Assembly: GCA_045653805.1 (NCBI GenBank)
Contig: JAZOMF010000058.1
Location: forward strand, 1-23,564
Length of the DNA: 23,564 nucleotides
Source: SVTX01 sp045653805
GTDB lineage: Bacteria > Bacillota > Clostridia > Oscillospirales > CAG-272
Direction: 5' to 3'
The first letter of the stretch is position 1. Each line of letters opens with the position of its first letter. The notes beneath the pieces are model-generated. The model saw nothing but the letters and a program-made list of their open reading frames with translations. It did no database searches and was not told the DNA's origin. Below are positions 7,064 through 14,645 of the stretch, piece after piece. The position numbers and the translations under genes were made by a program.

Positions 7064-7519
7064 ATGAGATGCCCTTATTGCGGTTACAATGAAAGTAAGG
7101 TTCTGGATTCCAGACCGGTAAGTGAAGGAAACAGTATCAGAAGAAGAAGAGAATGCCTTGAGTGCCAGAAGAGATTTACCACTTTTGAGGTGCTTGAATC
7201 TGTGCAGATATTTGTTATAAAGAAGAACGGGGAGACAGAGCTTTTCGACCGCACTAAGTTACTTGCAGGCGTATTGAAGGCGACTCAAAAGAGGCCCGTA
7301 AATGCAGATGAAATCGTTACTGAAATCGAAAATGAACTTCAAAACTCGCTCACCAAAGAGGTGACAACATCTCAAATAGGCGAGATGGTTATGGAAAAGC
7401 TGAAGGAGAGAGACCAGGTTGCATACGTGCGATTTGCGTCTGTTTACCGTGAATTTACCGACGTTCAGCACTTCCTCAGCGAGCTTATGGAACTTCAAGG
7501 TGATAAAAAATATAACTAA
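7064..7519 (+). CDS. nrdR: Transcriptional repressor NrdR
   Basis: Zinc-ribbon/ATP-cone repressor of ribonucleotide reductase genes, sensing ATP/dATP. 151 aa, typical length. Residues 1-34 hold the zinc ribbon (Cys3 and Cys6 in MRCPYCGY; Cys31 and Cys34 in CLEC) and the basic DNA-binding SIRRRREC stretch. Residues from about 46 on form the ATP-cone (VIKKNGETELFDRTKL...RFASVYREF). The true start is the ATG at 7064, with AAAGGAGA at 7047-7054 and the promoter just before. An in-frame ATG at 6977 would add 29 residues starting upstream of the -35 box and is rejected. Monocistronic, ending at a hairpin. No ribonucleotide reductase genes are in the window, so its targets are elsewhere. Confidence 0.97.
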   Translation: MRCPYCGYNESKVLDSRPVSEGNSIRRRRECLECQKRFTTFEVLESVQIFVIKKNGETELFDRTKLLAGVLKATQKRPVNADEIVTEIENELQNSLTKEVTTSQIGEMVMEKLKERDQVAYVRFASVYREFTDVQHFLSELMELQGDKKYN

Positions 7520-7561
7520 TAGGTTCTGAATTTACTTAAAACCGCAATATAAATAACGAAA

Positions 7562-7604
7562 AACCGCTTTTTTAATGTCTTTTGGCGTCTAAAAGCGGTT
7601 ATTT
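7562..7604 (+). terminator. Probable terminator after nrdR
   Basis: AACCGCTTTT (7562-7571) pairs with AAAAGCGGTT (7591-7600) around a 19-nt loop, then ATTTTATTG. The long loop and interrupted T-run make it weaker than the other terminators here. Confidence 0.6.
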
Positions 7605-7718
7605 TATTGTTAAATTTACGAAAACATCAACAAATTATCGATAATCAAACAAAATGTTGAATAAAGTCGATTTTTGTTGCGATTTTGTTGTAATCGCTGG
7701 TGCGACGGTTGCTTTTTG

Positions 7719-7748
7719 CGTATTTTCTGACCGATTTCGGAGATAATA
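7719..7748 (+). promoter_or_regulatory. Candidate forespore (sigma-F/G type) promoter of spoVAF
   Basis: GGAGATAATA (7739-7748) fits the sigma-F -10 pattern GGNRANAMTW as I remember it at every defined position. CGTATT (7719-7724) is a fair -35, 14 bp upstream. No sigma-A promoter is visible before this gene. Sigma-F and sigma-G recognise similar sites, so which one acts is open. Confidence 0.5.
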
Positions 7749-7785
7749 TGTGAAAGATATTACGTTGTGTTGTTGAGGTAATTGT

Positions 7786-9255
7786 ATGAAAGAAATCAAA
7801 AGACTTACGGAGGATTACTACAAAAACGTGCGAATAGTCGATGAGATATTGCACGTTGATGAGAATTTTGATATTATAAAAAAAGCCTTAAAAGTAGGTG
7901 AGGATGAGCTGACCTTATATTATATTGATGGTTTTGTGAAGGACGGCATTATGTCCAAACTTATGATTTATCTGCTATCGCTGAAGGGGCTTGGCGGCAG
8001 TGCGGATGGAGTGATGAATAGGTGCGAGTGTGAAAAACATCCGATGCTGATAGCAGAGGAATTTATGCGGGCGCACGTTCCTTACGTTGAGACCGAGATA
8101 TCCGAAAATCTTGATGGGATGATCCGCTCTGTGTTGTCCGGTTCCGCTTTGATGCTTGGCTCGCGCTTTGGTGAGTATTCCATACTGATAGATGCTCGGA
8201 CTTATCCTGCGCGCGACACCGGTGAGCCGGAGGGGGACAAGGTGATGCGCGGAGCACGAGACGGCTTTGTTGAAACACTTATATTTAACACTGCACTGAT
8301 TCACCGCCGTGTTCGCAATCCCGAGCTTACGATGCAACATTTGTCTGTGGGCGGCTCGTCGCAAACCGATGTTGTTATATGTTATATGAAGGATAGAGCC
8401 GATATGGGATATGTCCGCGAGCTTGAAAAGAGGATTGGGAATATCAAGGCAGACTCGCTAACACTTGGGCACGCGTCCCTTGCCGAGTGCCTGATCAAAA
8501 GAAAATGGTACGATCCCTTCCCAAAAATAAGATACACCGAGCGACCCGACTCCGCGGCGGCACAGCTACTGGAGGGAAGTGTGGTAGTGCTTTGCGACAA
8601 CTCGCCTGACGCTATGGTTTTGCCTACGTCGATTTTTGATTTCATGCAGGAAACAAACGATTTTTATTTCCCACCTCTGACCGGTAGTTATATCCGACTT
8701 GTGCGGCATGCAGTTTTTCTTTTGGCGCTCTATCTTGTTCCTCTTTGGTATTTGCTGATAACAAACCAGAGCTTTATTCCGTCCTGGCTTGAGTTTATTG
8801 TTCCGAGAGAGACGGGAAGATTGCCAATAATTGCACAGATATTGATTGCTGAGTTTATAATCGATGGCTTGCGAATGGCGTCGTTGAACACCCCCAATAT
8901 GCTGTCAAACTCCTTGTCGGTGGTTGGTGGACTTATCCTGGGAGATTTTGCGGTGAGCATTGGTTGGCTGATTCCTGAGGTGATTTTGTATATGGCTTTC
9001 GTAGCTATTGCCAATTTTACTCAACGCAGCTATGAGTTGGGATATGCCTTCAAATTTATGCGGATTTTACTGCTTATTTTGACCGCACTTTTTGGTCTTT
9101 GGGGCTTTGTGGGCGGTTCGGTTTTAGTAGTTGTCCTGATTGCAACCAATGAGACCGTCAATGGCAAGAGAAGTTATCTCTATCCTTTGATACCCTTTAA
9201 CTACAAGGCTTTTAAGTCTTTGGTGCTACGTGTGAGGAAGCACGATATCGATTGA
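7786..9255 (+). CDS. spoVAF: SpoVAF-like GerA-family spore germination protein
   Basis: Inner-membrane protein of the GerA superfamily; SpoVAF is a forespore-made subunit associated with germinant signalling and Ca-dipicolinate release. 489 aa, normal length. Residues 1-300 form the hydrophilic N-terminal region with the family hallmark ARDTGEPEGDKVMRGARDGF at about 142-161; this TGEP...VMRGARDGF form fits SpoVAF better than receptor GerAA. Hydrophobic segments follow at about 305-326, 346-362, 378-412 and 425-455, with a short basic cytosolic tail. The ATG at 7786 has GAGG at 7775-7778. The gene stands alone, with no spoVAC/AD/AE or gerB/gerC neighbours, and has a forespore-type promoter and its own terminator. 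A GerA receptor A-subunit is the alternative. Confidence 0.88.
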   Translation: MKEIKRLTEDYYKNVRIVDEILHVDENFDIIKKALKVGEDELTLYYIDGFVKDGIMSKLMIYLLSLKGLGGSADGVMNRCECEKHPMLIAEEFMRAHVPYVETEISENLDGMIRSVLSGSALMLGSRFGEYSILIDARTYPARDTGEPEGDKVMRGARDGFVETLIFNTALIHRRVRNPELTMQHLSVGGSSQTDVVICYMKDRADMGYVRELEKRIGNIKADSLTLGHASLAECLIKRKWYDPFPKIRYTERPDSAAAQLLEGSVVVLCDNSPDAMVLPTSIFDFMQETNDFYFPPLTGSYIRLVRHAVFLLALYLVPLWYLLITNQSFIPSWLEFIVPRETGRLPIIAQILIAEFIIDGLRMASLNTPNMLSNSLSVVGGLILGDFAVSIGWLIPEVILYMAFVAIANFTQRSYELGYAFKFMRILLLILTALFGLWGFVGGSVLVVVLIATNETVNGKRSYLYPLIPFNYKAFKSLVLRVRKHDID

Positions 9256-9286
9256 TTCGTCGTGTGTTTGCCAAGAGACTATATCG

Positions 9287-9320
9287 AAAGGAGAGCGGGC
9301 ACACCGCTCTCCTTTTTGTT
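9287..9320 (+). terminator. Intrinsic terminator after spoVAF
   Basis: AAAGGAGAGCGG (9287-9298) pairs perfectly with CCGCTCTCCTTT (9304-9315) around a GCACA loop, followed by a T-rich tail. Confidence 0.93.
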
Positions 9321-9414
9321 TGTTTTTATTAATTGGAAATAATTGTAAGAACTTGAAAAGAATTGTAAAAAGCCCTCAAACGCCCGAGATTTTCGTGTTT
9401 GCGAGGCGTAAAAC

Positions 9415-9486
9415 ATGACAAAAGAGGATAAAATATTAAAAAAACTGAACGATTATCCTTTTAATTTTGAAAATCATCTTGATTAA
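9415..9486 (+). CDS. Possible 23-codon leader ORF upstream of mraZ
   Basis: An ATG at 9415 with GAGG eight bases upstream (9403-9406) opens a 23-codon frame (MTKEDKILKK, then LNDYPFNFENHLD) ending at TAA 9484-9486, inside the -35 box of the mraZ promoter. The peptide is charged and has no signal peptide. No promoter for it was recognised, so it may be chance. In the rest of the gap from the spoVAF terminator to mraZ I see only this ORF, the promoter and the operator. Confidence 0.2.
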   Translation: MTKEDKILKKLNDYPFNFENHLD

Positions 9487-9507
9487 TTGGTATTTATATA
9501 TTATAAT
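9479..9507 (+). promoter_or_regulatory. Sigma-A promoter of the dcw cluster (Pmra)
   Basis: TTGATT (9479-9484), 17-bp spacer, TATAAT (9502-9507). Transcription should start near 9514, directly in front of the MraZ boxes. Confidence 0.85.
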
Positions 9508-9519
9508 ATTAACATCGTG

Positions 9520-9560
9520 GTGGTGCAAAGTGGAGCGATTGTGCATTGAAGTGGTGCAAT
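9520..9560 (+). promoter_or_regulatory. MraZ operator: four tandem ~10-bp boxes
   Basis: Consecutive units GTGGTGCAAA (9520), GTGGAGCGATT (9530), GTGCATTGAA (9541) and GTGGTGCAAT (9551) begin once per helical turn, just after the -10 box. MraZ is known to bind tandem GTGG-like repeats ahead of its own gene and repress the cluster; the position fits that. Confidence 0.85.
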
Positions 9561-9615
9561 TTAGCTTCGGTTGCATAATGAAACCCATAAAGAATCCCTG
9601 AAAGGAGGTATTTCG

Positions 9616-10038
9616 ATGTTTACAGGTGAATTTGAACACAACGTTGATTCTAAAAACAGAATATTTGTTCCCGCAAAATTCAGAGAGGAGCTTGGCGAGA
9701 CCTTTATGGTCGTAAGAGATATCCGTTGCCCTATTTTGAAGATGTATTCGCTTGATGAATGGGAGAAATATCTTGCTCCTATCAGAGCGCAAGAAAGAAA
9801 AGTGGCTGAAAAGGCCTTGAGATACCTTCACAGAAACGCGGCACAGGTGTCGCCCGATGCACAGGGAAGAATAGTGCTTTCCTCCTCGCTTCTCGCCTAT
9901 GCTGAGATTGAAAAAGAGGCAGTGGTGGTTGGATGCAGTTCTTATTGTGAAATTTGGTCGCTGGCAAATTACAAGTCAGAGATCGAAGGTGAGGATGCGG
10001 ATGAGATCCGCTCTGAGCTGGAAAGGTTGGGGCTTTGA
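9616..10038 (+). CDS. mraZ: MraZ, repressor of the division/cell wall cluster
   Basis: AbrB-fold DNA-binding protein that forms a ring and represses its own operon. 140 aa, normal length. It has two SpoVT/AbrB-like halves: FTGEFEHNVDSKNRIFVPAKFRE at residues 2-24, and the second DxxGRI repeat (SPDAQGRIVLSSSL) at about 77-90. I start at ATG 9616 because AAAGGAGGT (9601-9609) sits six bases before it and MF-GEF is the usual start; an in-frame ATG at 9571 would lie beside the operator. The stop overlaps the rsmH start (TGATG), so the two are translationally coupled. Four MraZ boxes lie just upstream, consistent with autorepression. Confidence 0.97.
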   Translation: MFTGEFEHNVDSKNRIFVPAKFREELGETFMVVRDIRCPILKMYSLDEWEKYLAPIRAQERKVAEKALRYLHRNAAQVSPDAQGRIVLSSSLLAYAEIEKEAVVVGCSSYCEIWSLANYKSEIEGEDADEIRSELERLGL

Positions 10039-10985
10039 TGGAAAACAAAATAAACTTTTCTCACCGCTCGGTGCTTCTTGACGAGTGCATCGATGGTCTG
10101 AACATCAAACCCGACGGTATATACGTTGACGGCACCGCAGGTGGTGGCGGTCACTCTCTTGAGATAGTAAAAAGACTTACCGCAGGCGGCAGACTTATCG
10201 CTATCGACCGTGACGACGCGGCTATTGCGGCGGCTACCGAGCGACTTAAGGATTATTCGGATCGAGTAACCTTTGTAAGGAATAATTTTTCGTCTATAAA
10301 AGAGAGCCTCCAAATGCTGGGCATCGAGAAGATCGACGGTGTATTGCTTGACCTTGGAGTTTCTTCTTATCAGTTGGACACTCCCGAGCGCGGCTTTACC
10401 CACAACACCGATGCGCCTCTCGACATGAGAATGGATAGACGAAACGATCTTGATGCTTACACGGTGGTAAACACCTACAGCGCAGATCAGCTTAAAAAGA
10501 TAATTTACAACTACGGTGAAGATAGATTCGCCCCCAAGATTGCGGCGGCAATTGTGAAATACCGTGAAAAAGAGGACATCAAAACCACAGGTCAGTTGGT
10601 TGACATAATAAAGAGTGCGATTCCTGCAGCGGCTCGCGAGGGTGGTCATCATCCTGCAAAGAGAACCTTCCAGGCTATTCGTATTGAGGTCAACGGCGAG
10701 CTTGATGCTATCGAGCCTACCATTCGCAATGCGGTGGATATGCTGAATACCGAGGGCAGGGTGGCGATAATCACGTTCCACTCACTTGAGGACAGAATAG
10801 TAAAGCAGACATACGCCGATTTGGCAAGCGGTTGTAATTGCCCCAGAAGCCTTCCTGTATGTGTTTGCGGTCGCAAACCCCGAGTTGAGGTGCTGACCAG
10901 AAAGCCCATCCTCCCAAGTGAGCGTGAGCTTGAGGAAAATCCGCGCTCCAGAAGCGCAAAACTCCGTGTAGCGGAGAAAATCTAA
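10038..10985 (+). CDS. rsmH: 16S rRNA (cytosine-1402-N4)-methyltransferase RsmH (MraW)
   Basis: SAM-dependent methyltransferase that N4-methylates C1402 in the decoding centre of 16S rRNA. 315 aa, normal length. HRSVLLDECI at the N-terminus, SAM-binding motif I VDGTAGGGGHS (about residues 30-40), LLDLGVSSYQLD and ERGFTHNTDAPLDMRMD (about 95-132), KRTFQAIRIEVN, and IITFHSLEDRIVK near the C-terminus are all family signatures. I choose ATG 10038, which overlaps the mraZ stop by one base, rather than the TTG three bases earlier. Its second place in the dcw cluster is universal. A 51-bp gap leads to the FtsL-like gene. Confidence 0.98.
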   Translation: MENKINFSHRSVLLDECIDGLNIKPDGIYVDGTAGGGGHSLEIVKRLTAGGRLIAIDRDDAAIAAATERLKDYSDRVTFVRNNFSSIKESLQMLGIEKIDGVLLDLGVSSYQLDTPERGFTHNTDAPLDMRMDRRNDLDAYTVVNTYSADQLKKIIYNYGEDRFAPKIAAAIVKYREKEDIKTTGQLVDIIKSAIPAAAREGGHHPAKRTFQAIRIEVNGELDAIEPTIRNAVDMLNTEGRVAIITFHSLEDRIVKQTYADLASGCNCPRSLPVCVCGRKPRVEVLTRKPILPSERELEENPRSRSAKLRVAEKI

Positions 10986-11036
10986 AATAATGGCTCGACG
11001 TTTTATGTCGTAATGCCAAATAAACGGAGGAAGTCG

Positions 11037-11909
11037 ATGAAAAAGACGGGAGCCAGAGTTGCTACCGCAATGGCTGAGCCTATGACAGGTTGCTACGGCG
11101 GTATCGATATTGGAGCGTTGTATATAGATATGCTGTGCGATAAGTTCAAAAATCGCGGCATAAAGACCGGACTTTCAGCGGAAAGAACTGCTCAAATAAA
11201 GAGAGATGCCAAATTTCTTGGCATTGAGCTTGAAAGCGTTTCCGCAAAGGACGAAAAATACAGAACAATGAAAATAGACGGCAAGGCTTACATGAGCTCA
11301 GATGATTTTGCCGCTTATTATAAGGATCTTCGAGGCTACAAGATGCCGCACTTCTACTCTCGCGCGGAAATGGAGTATGAAGAAGCGGCGGCGGGTAAAA
11401 ATGTGCAGGAATCGGGTAAACCGCCAAAAAAAGCCTTGTGGCTTGCCATAAAAAAGCGCACTGAAAAGGCTGCTCGTGCTTTCGGCAAGGAATACGTCGT
11501 TGACGAATTCCACAGACACTTTTCAGAGGAATTGCCTGCGGGAAGAAAAAAGAGAATTCCCAAGGGTGTAATTTCTACGATGGCAGTTTTGACTTTGTCT
11601 CTTCTGCTGGTCGTGTGCAGCTCGGTTATGGTAAGCCGCGCCTCGAGTGACGTAAGCCGACTTGAATATCAGATCGACCTTTTGGAGGAATCCAAAAACG
11701 ATCTTGAAGGCAAGCTGGTAGAAAAAAACAACATGCTTGACATCCGTAAGATTGCTATTGAGGAATACAATATGATCGCCAGCGGATTTGCAACGTCAAA
11801 ATTCCTTGACGTGACCGAGGATGAGGAGATCGAGCTGTTCGATAAGATGAATGGCGAGGAATCATTTTGGAAAACAATATTGAAGGCGATTGGTTTTATT
11901 GCCGACTGA
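11037..11909 (+). CDS. FtsL-like divisome protein with long cytoplasmic N-terminal extension
   Basis: Sits where ftsL normally is, between rsmH and the class B PBP. FtsL is a bitopic divisome protein whose periplasmic coiled coil pairs with DivIB and DivIC and activates FtsW-PBP. Usual length is about 100-150 aa; this is 290. Residues 1-176 are hydrophilic and basic, with no recognised domain (start MKKTGARVATAMAEPM, then CYGGIDIGALYIDMLCDKFK). One membrane helix follows at about 177-201 (VISTMAVLTLSLLLVVCSSV). A leucine-rich coiled coil lies at about 203-245 (DVSRLEYQIDLLEESKNDLE, ending IAIEEYNMI), then an acidic tail. I prefer ATG 11037, with GGAGG six bases upstream, to ATG 11013. The FtsL role is inferred from position and topology; sequence similarity is weak. 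Confidence 0.7.
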   Translation: MKKTGARVATAMAEPMTGCYGGIDIGALYIDMLCDKFKNRGIKTGLSAERTAQIKRDAKFLGIELESVSAKDEKYRTMKIDGKAYMSSDDFAAYYKDLRGYKMPHFYSRAEMEYEEAAAGKNVQESGKPPKKALWLAIKKRTEKAARAFGKEYVVDEFHRHFSEELPAGRKKRIPKGVISTMAVLTLSLLLVVCSSVMVSRASSDVSRLEYQIDLLEESKNDLEGKLVEKNNMLDIRKIAIEEYNMIASGFATSKFLDVTEDEEIELFDKMNGEESFWKTILKAIGFIAD

Positions 11910-11940
11910 CCTTTATAACCTTTAACAACGTTGGTTTTTG

Positions 11941-12000
11941 GGGACGAATTGCTCTCTCCCGCTACGTACGACGGTACAATGGGCGAATGCATTTCGCCCC
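11941..12000. repeat. Short hairpin repeat in the gap before pbpB
   Basis: The 194-bp gap contains GGGCGAA-tgcat-TTCGCCC (11981-11999), preceded by GTACGACGGTAC-like sequence. It resembles short dispersed GGGCGA/TCGCCC repeats I remember from related genomes. There is no T-run, so it is not an intrinsic terminator. No clear sigma-A promoter for pbpB is visible. Confidence 0.5.
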
Positions 12001-12103
12001 CTAAAATGATTTTTGCGCGTTTGCAGAATAACACATGAGGACAAGACATATATTTGTGTGAGCGTTTCGATGGAACGCATCTGGGCTTGAAGGGAGAAAA
12101 AAC

Positions 12104-14572
12104 ATGGAGGGCGGAATGCCTAAAAGAAAGGTGAGAAGCAGAGCGGCGTGGCTATGTATTGTAATGAGTGTGCTCTTTCTTATCCTTTCGTTAAGAATTT
12201 TTATATATCAGACCTTTCAATTTGACGAATTTCAGCAAAAGGTAATAGATCAGATAACCCAAGAGACCTCGGTCAAAGCCGACCGTGGAAATATATACGA
12301 TACAAACGGAATCGTTCTTGCTACTAACGTAACCACCTACCGACTCTTTATTGACCCTGCGGCAATCAGCCGACAGAGCGCCGAGGACGGAATCAATTAC
12401 GCCGACATGATAGCAAGAGGTGTAGCGGCTATTGAAACTCTTGGAGTAAGCTACGATAAGGTTATCTCCGAGGCGGAGAATTATGCCAACAAGCGAGACC
12501 GAACCTTAGCGCGAAACATCAGCGAGGTAGAGGCTGACGCGGTGCGAGAATTTATGATCGCGATGAATATCGACGATCTTGCGCTTTTGCACCTTGAGGC
12601 TACCAGTATGAGATATTATCCTTATAAAGAGCTTGCCTGCCACGTCCTTGGATTTACCGGAGGCGACGGTGAGGGGCTTTACGGTCTTGAATACCAGTAC
12701 GACAATGTACTTTCGGGTACTGACGGAAAGTATATCGGCGCGAAGGACTCCTTTGGAAACGAGCTGGTCTACGATTACGAAAGCTACATTCCCGCTATTG
12801 ATGGGTACAATATTACAACTACTATCGACGTTTATATTCAAGCCGAGCTTGAAGAGCAGTTAAAAACCACCTATCACGAGTCGGGTGGAAAGAACCGTGC
12901 CTGCGGAATCGTGATGGATTGTGAGACCGGTGCTATTCTCGCTATGGCGGTTTATCCTAACTACGACCTTAACAATCCCCGAACACTTAACTATCAGTGC
13001 GAAGCGATCTGGCAGGAGGCTTGTGCAAAGCTCAAGTCCTGCGGACTCAGTGAGGGTAGCGAGGAATATATGCAATACGCACTGGACCTTTACTGTAAGG
13101 CTACCGACCAAAAGCAAAGTCAGGTAAAGGAAACCTTTCCCGACTACGACACCTTCGAAGAGACGTTAAAGATGCAGCTTCTCATGGGCTCTTGGCTCAA
13201 TAAAGCGATAAATGAAATGTATATGCCCGGTTCGACATTTAAGGTCATCACCGCGGCTATGGCGTACGAGGAGAATCTGGTTGACGACAGCGACAATTAT
13301 TTCGTAAACTGTACCGGATCTATGACGGTGCTGGGGCAGAGAATCCACTGTCACTATCACGCAGGTCACGGAAATCTCTCCTTTGCAGAGGGACTTCAGC
13401 AATCCTGCAATCCCGCTCTTATGACAATCGGCGCGAAGATCGGTGCTCAAACCTATCTCAATTATTTTGAAACCTTTGGTTATTTTGAAAAGAGCGGAAT
13501 CGACATTTCGGGCGAGAGCGTTACCACCCGGGGCGTTACTTTCTGGAGCGAGGAGGACTTTATCGAATCCTCACTCAGTGCGCTTAATCTGGCGGTTGCG
13601 TCCTTTGGTCAGAACTTTAAAATTTCTCCCATAGCTCATCTTAGCGCTATCAATGCCGTTGCAAATGGTGGAAATCTGGTAACTCCTCACTTTATTAAGG
13701 AGATAACCGACAACGAGGGTAACGTTATTTATTCCTACGAGACCAATATTCGCCGTCAGGTTATCAGCGAGGAGACCTCCAGACACGTGTCGGCAATCCT
13801 TGAGGACGGTGTTTCGGGCGACGGCGGCGCGAAGAACGCCTACGTTGCAGGATACAGAGTTGCGGCAAAGACCGGAACCAGTGAAAAGAAGGACACCAAG
13901 CGCGAGGGATATATTCCTTACGTTTGTTCCGCCGTGGGATATGCTCCTGCGGAAAACCCAAAGATATCCACACTTATTTTGGTGGATGAACCCACCGAGG
14001 GCGTGTTGTATGCAAGTACAATAGCCGCTCCTTACGTCGGAAATCTGCTGGAAGCGGTGTTGCCTTACTACGGAGTTGAACCCGTGTATAGTGACAAGGA
14101 GCTTGCAAAGCAGACCATCGAAGCCCCCTTCCTTATAGGAAGCGGAATTACAGGCGCTACTGAGTTCGCTCAAAATAGCGGATTCAAGGTAGTAGTGATC
14201 GGTGACGGTGACGTGGTCAAGGCGCAATCTCCCGAGCCGGGCGCTCAGCTCGAGCGTGGATCGGCTACCATCTACCTCTACACCACCAAGGAGGCGGCAG
14301 ACGAGGAAAAGATGGTCAAGGTTCCCGACCTTGTAAGCGAGCAGATTACAGCTTATGCGGCAAACGGAACTCTCATCAATCTCGGACTTAATATCAAAAT
14401 TCTCGGAGCCAAGAACTACGGCAAAGAGACCTACGTTATAGCGCAGGATATTGCCCCCGGCACTTTGGTGCCTGTGGGAACAGTAGTTGCCGTTACCTTC
14501 AAGCATCCCGATGGCGACGGAGACTTCGATTACGAAAATGATTACGATTGGGATGAGGATGGCGTAGGATAG
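12104..14572 (+). CDS. pbpB: Class B penicillin-binding protein (PBP2x/SpoVD type) with two PASTA domains
   Basis: Septal transpeptidase that crosslinks glycan made by FtsW; anchored in the membrane and acting outside it. 822 aa. One N-terminal membrane helix (about 14-36), a dimerisation region starting at VKADRGNIYD, then the transpeptidase domain: STFK with nucleophile Ser377 and Lys380, SCN (434-436) and KTGT (589-592). Two C-terminal PASTA domains at about 672-728 and 736-800, then an Asp/Glu-rich tail (about 803-820). The segment between AVYPNYDLNNP and STFK is long (about 80 residues). The ATG at 12104 has AGGGAG at 12091-12096; a second in-frame ATG at 12116 with its own GGAGG is possible. 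SpoVD and PBP2x types cannot be separated here; as the only class B PBP in the cluster, vegetative division is the likely role. Confidence 0.93.
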   Translation: MEGGMPKRKVRSRAAWLCIVMSVLFLILSLRIFIYQTFQFDEFQQKVIDQITQETSVKADRGNIYDTNGIVLATNVTTYRLFIDPAAISRQSAEDGINYADMIARGVAAIETLGVSYDKVISEAENYANKRDRTLARNISEVEADAVREFMIAMNIDDLALLHLEATSMRYYPYKELACHVLGFTGGDGEGLYGLEYQYDNVLSGTDGKYIGAKDSFGNELVYDYESYIPAIDGYNITTTIDVYIQAELEEQLKTTYHESGGKNRACGIVMDCETGAILAMAVYPNYDLNNPRTLNYQCEAIWQEACAKLKSCGLSEGSEEYMQYALDLYCKATDQKQSQVKETFPDYDTFEETLKMQLLMGSWLNKAINEMYMPGSTFKVITAAMAYEENLVDDSDNYFVNCTGSMTVLGQRIHCHYHAGHGNLSFAEGLQQSCNPALMTIGAKIGAQTYLNYFETFGYFEKSGIDISGESVTTRGVTFWSEEDFIESSLSALNLAVASFGQNFKISPIAHLSAINAVANGGNLVTPHFIKEITDNEGNVIYSYETNIRRQVISEETSRHVSAILEDGVSGDGGAKNAYVAGYRVAAKTGTSEKKDTKREGYIPYVCSAVGYAPAENPKISTLILVDEPTEGVLYASTIAAPYVGNLLEAVLPYYGVEPVYSDKELAKQTIEAPFLIGSGITGATEFAQNSGFKVVVIGDGDVVKAQSPEPGAQLERGSATIYLYTTKEAADEEKMVKVPDLVSEQITAYAANGTLINLGLNIKILGAKNYGKETYVIAQDIAPGTLVPVGTVVAVTFKHPDGDGDFDYENDYDWDEDGVG

Positions 14573-14597
14573 CCATACTAAAAAGTCATTTTTCCTG

Positions 14598-14640
14598 CCT
14601 CCAAAAAATATAATGTTTTGATACTTATATTTTTTGGAGG
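14598..14640 (+). promoter_or_regulatory. Perfect 16-bp hairpin sequestering the murE ribosome site
   Basis: CCTCCAAAAAATATAA (14598-14613) pairs base for base with TTATATTTTTTGGAGG (14625-14640), with an 11-nt loop between. The right arm ends in GGAGG, the murE Shine-Dalgarno, five bases before ATG 14646. The base of the stem therefore hides the ribosome site behind an exact anti-SD CCTCC. No T-run follows, so it is not an intrinsic terminator. A TATAAT inside the left arm has no matching -35. Confidence 0.85.
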
Positions 14641-14645
14641 TAAGG

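Noticed and set aside
7654..7746. 30-codon hydrophobic frame upstream of spoVAF
   Set aside because: Looks like a small membrane peptide but has no ribosome site and runs through the candidate forespore promoter.
13571..14506. 311-codon minus-strand frame in pbpB
   Set aside because: Antisense to the transpeptidase and PASTA domains; no motif or ribosome site.
14609..14614. TATAAT as a murE promoter -10
   Set aside because: The position 17 bp upstream reads TCATTT, far from TTGACA; it is explained by the stem sequence.
14598..14640. Reading the murE leader hairpin as an intrinsic terminator
   Set aside because: No T-run follows the 3' arm; it ends in GGAGG and murE starts directly after.
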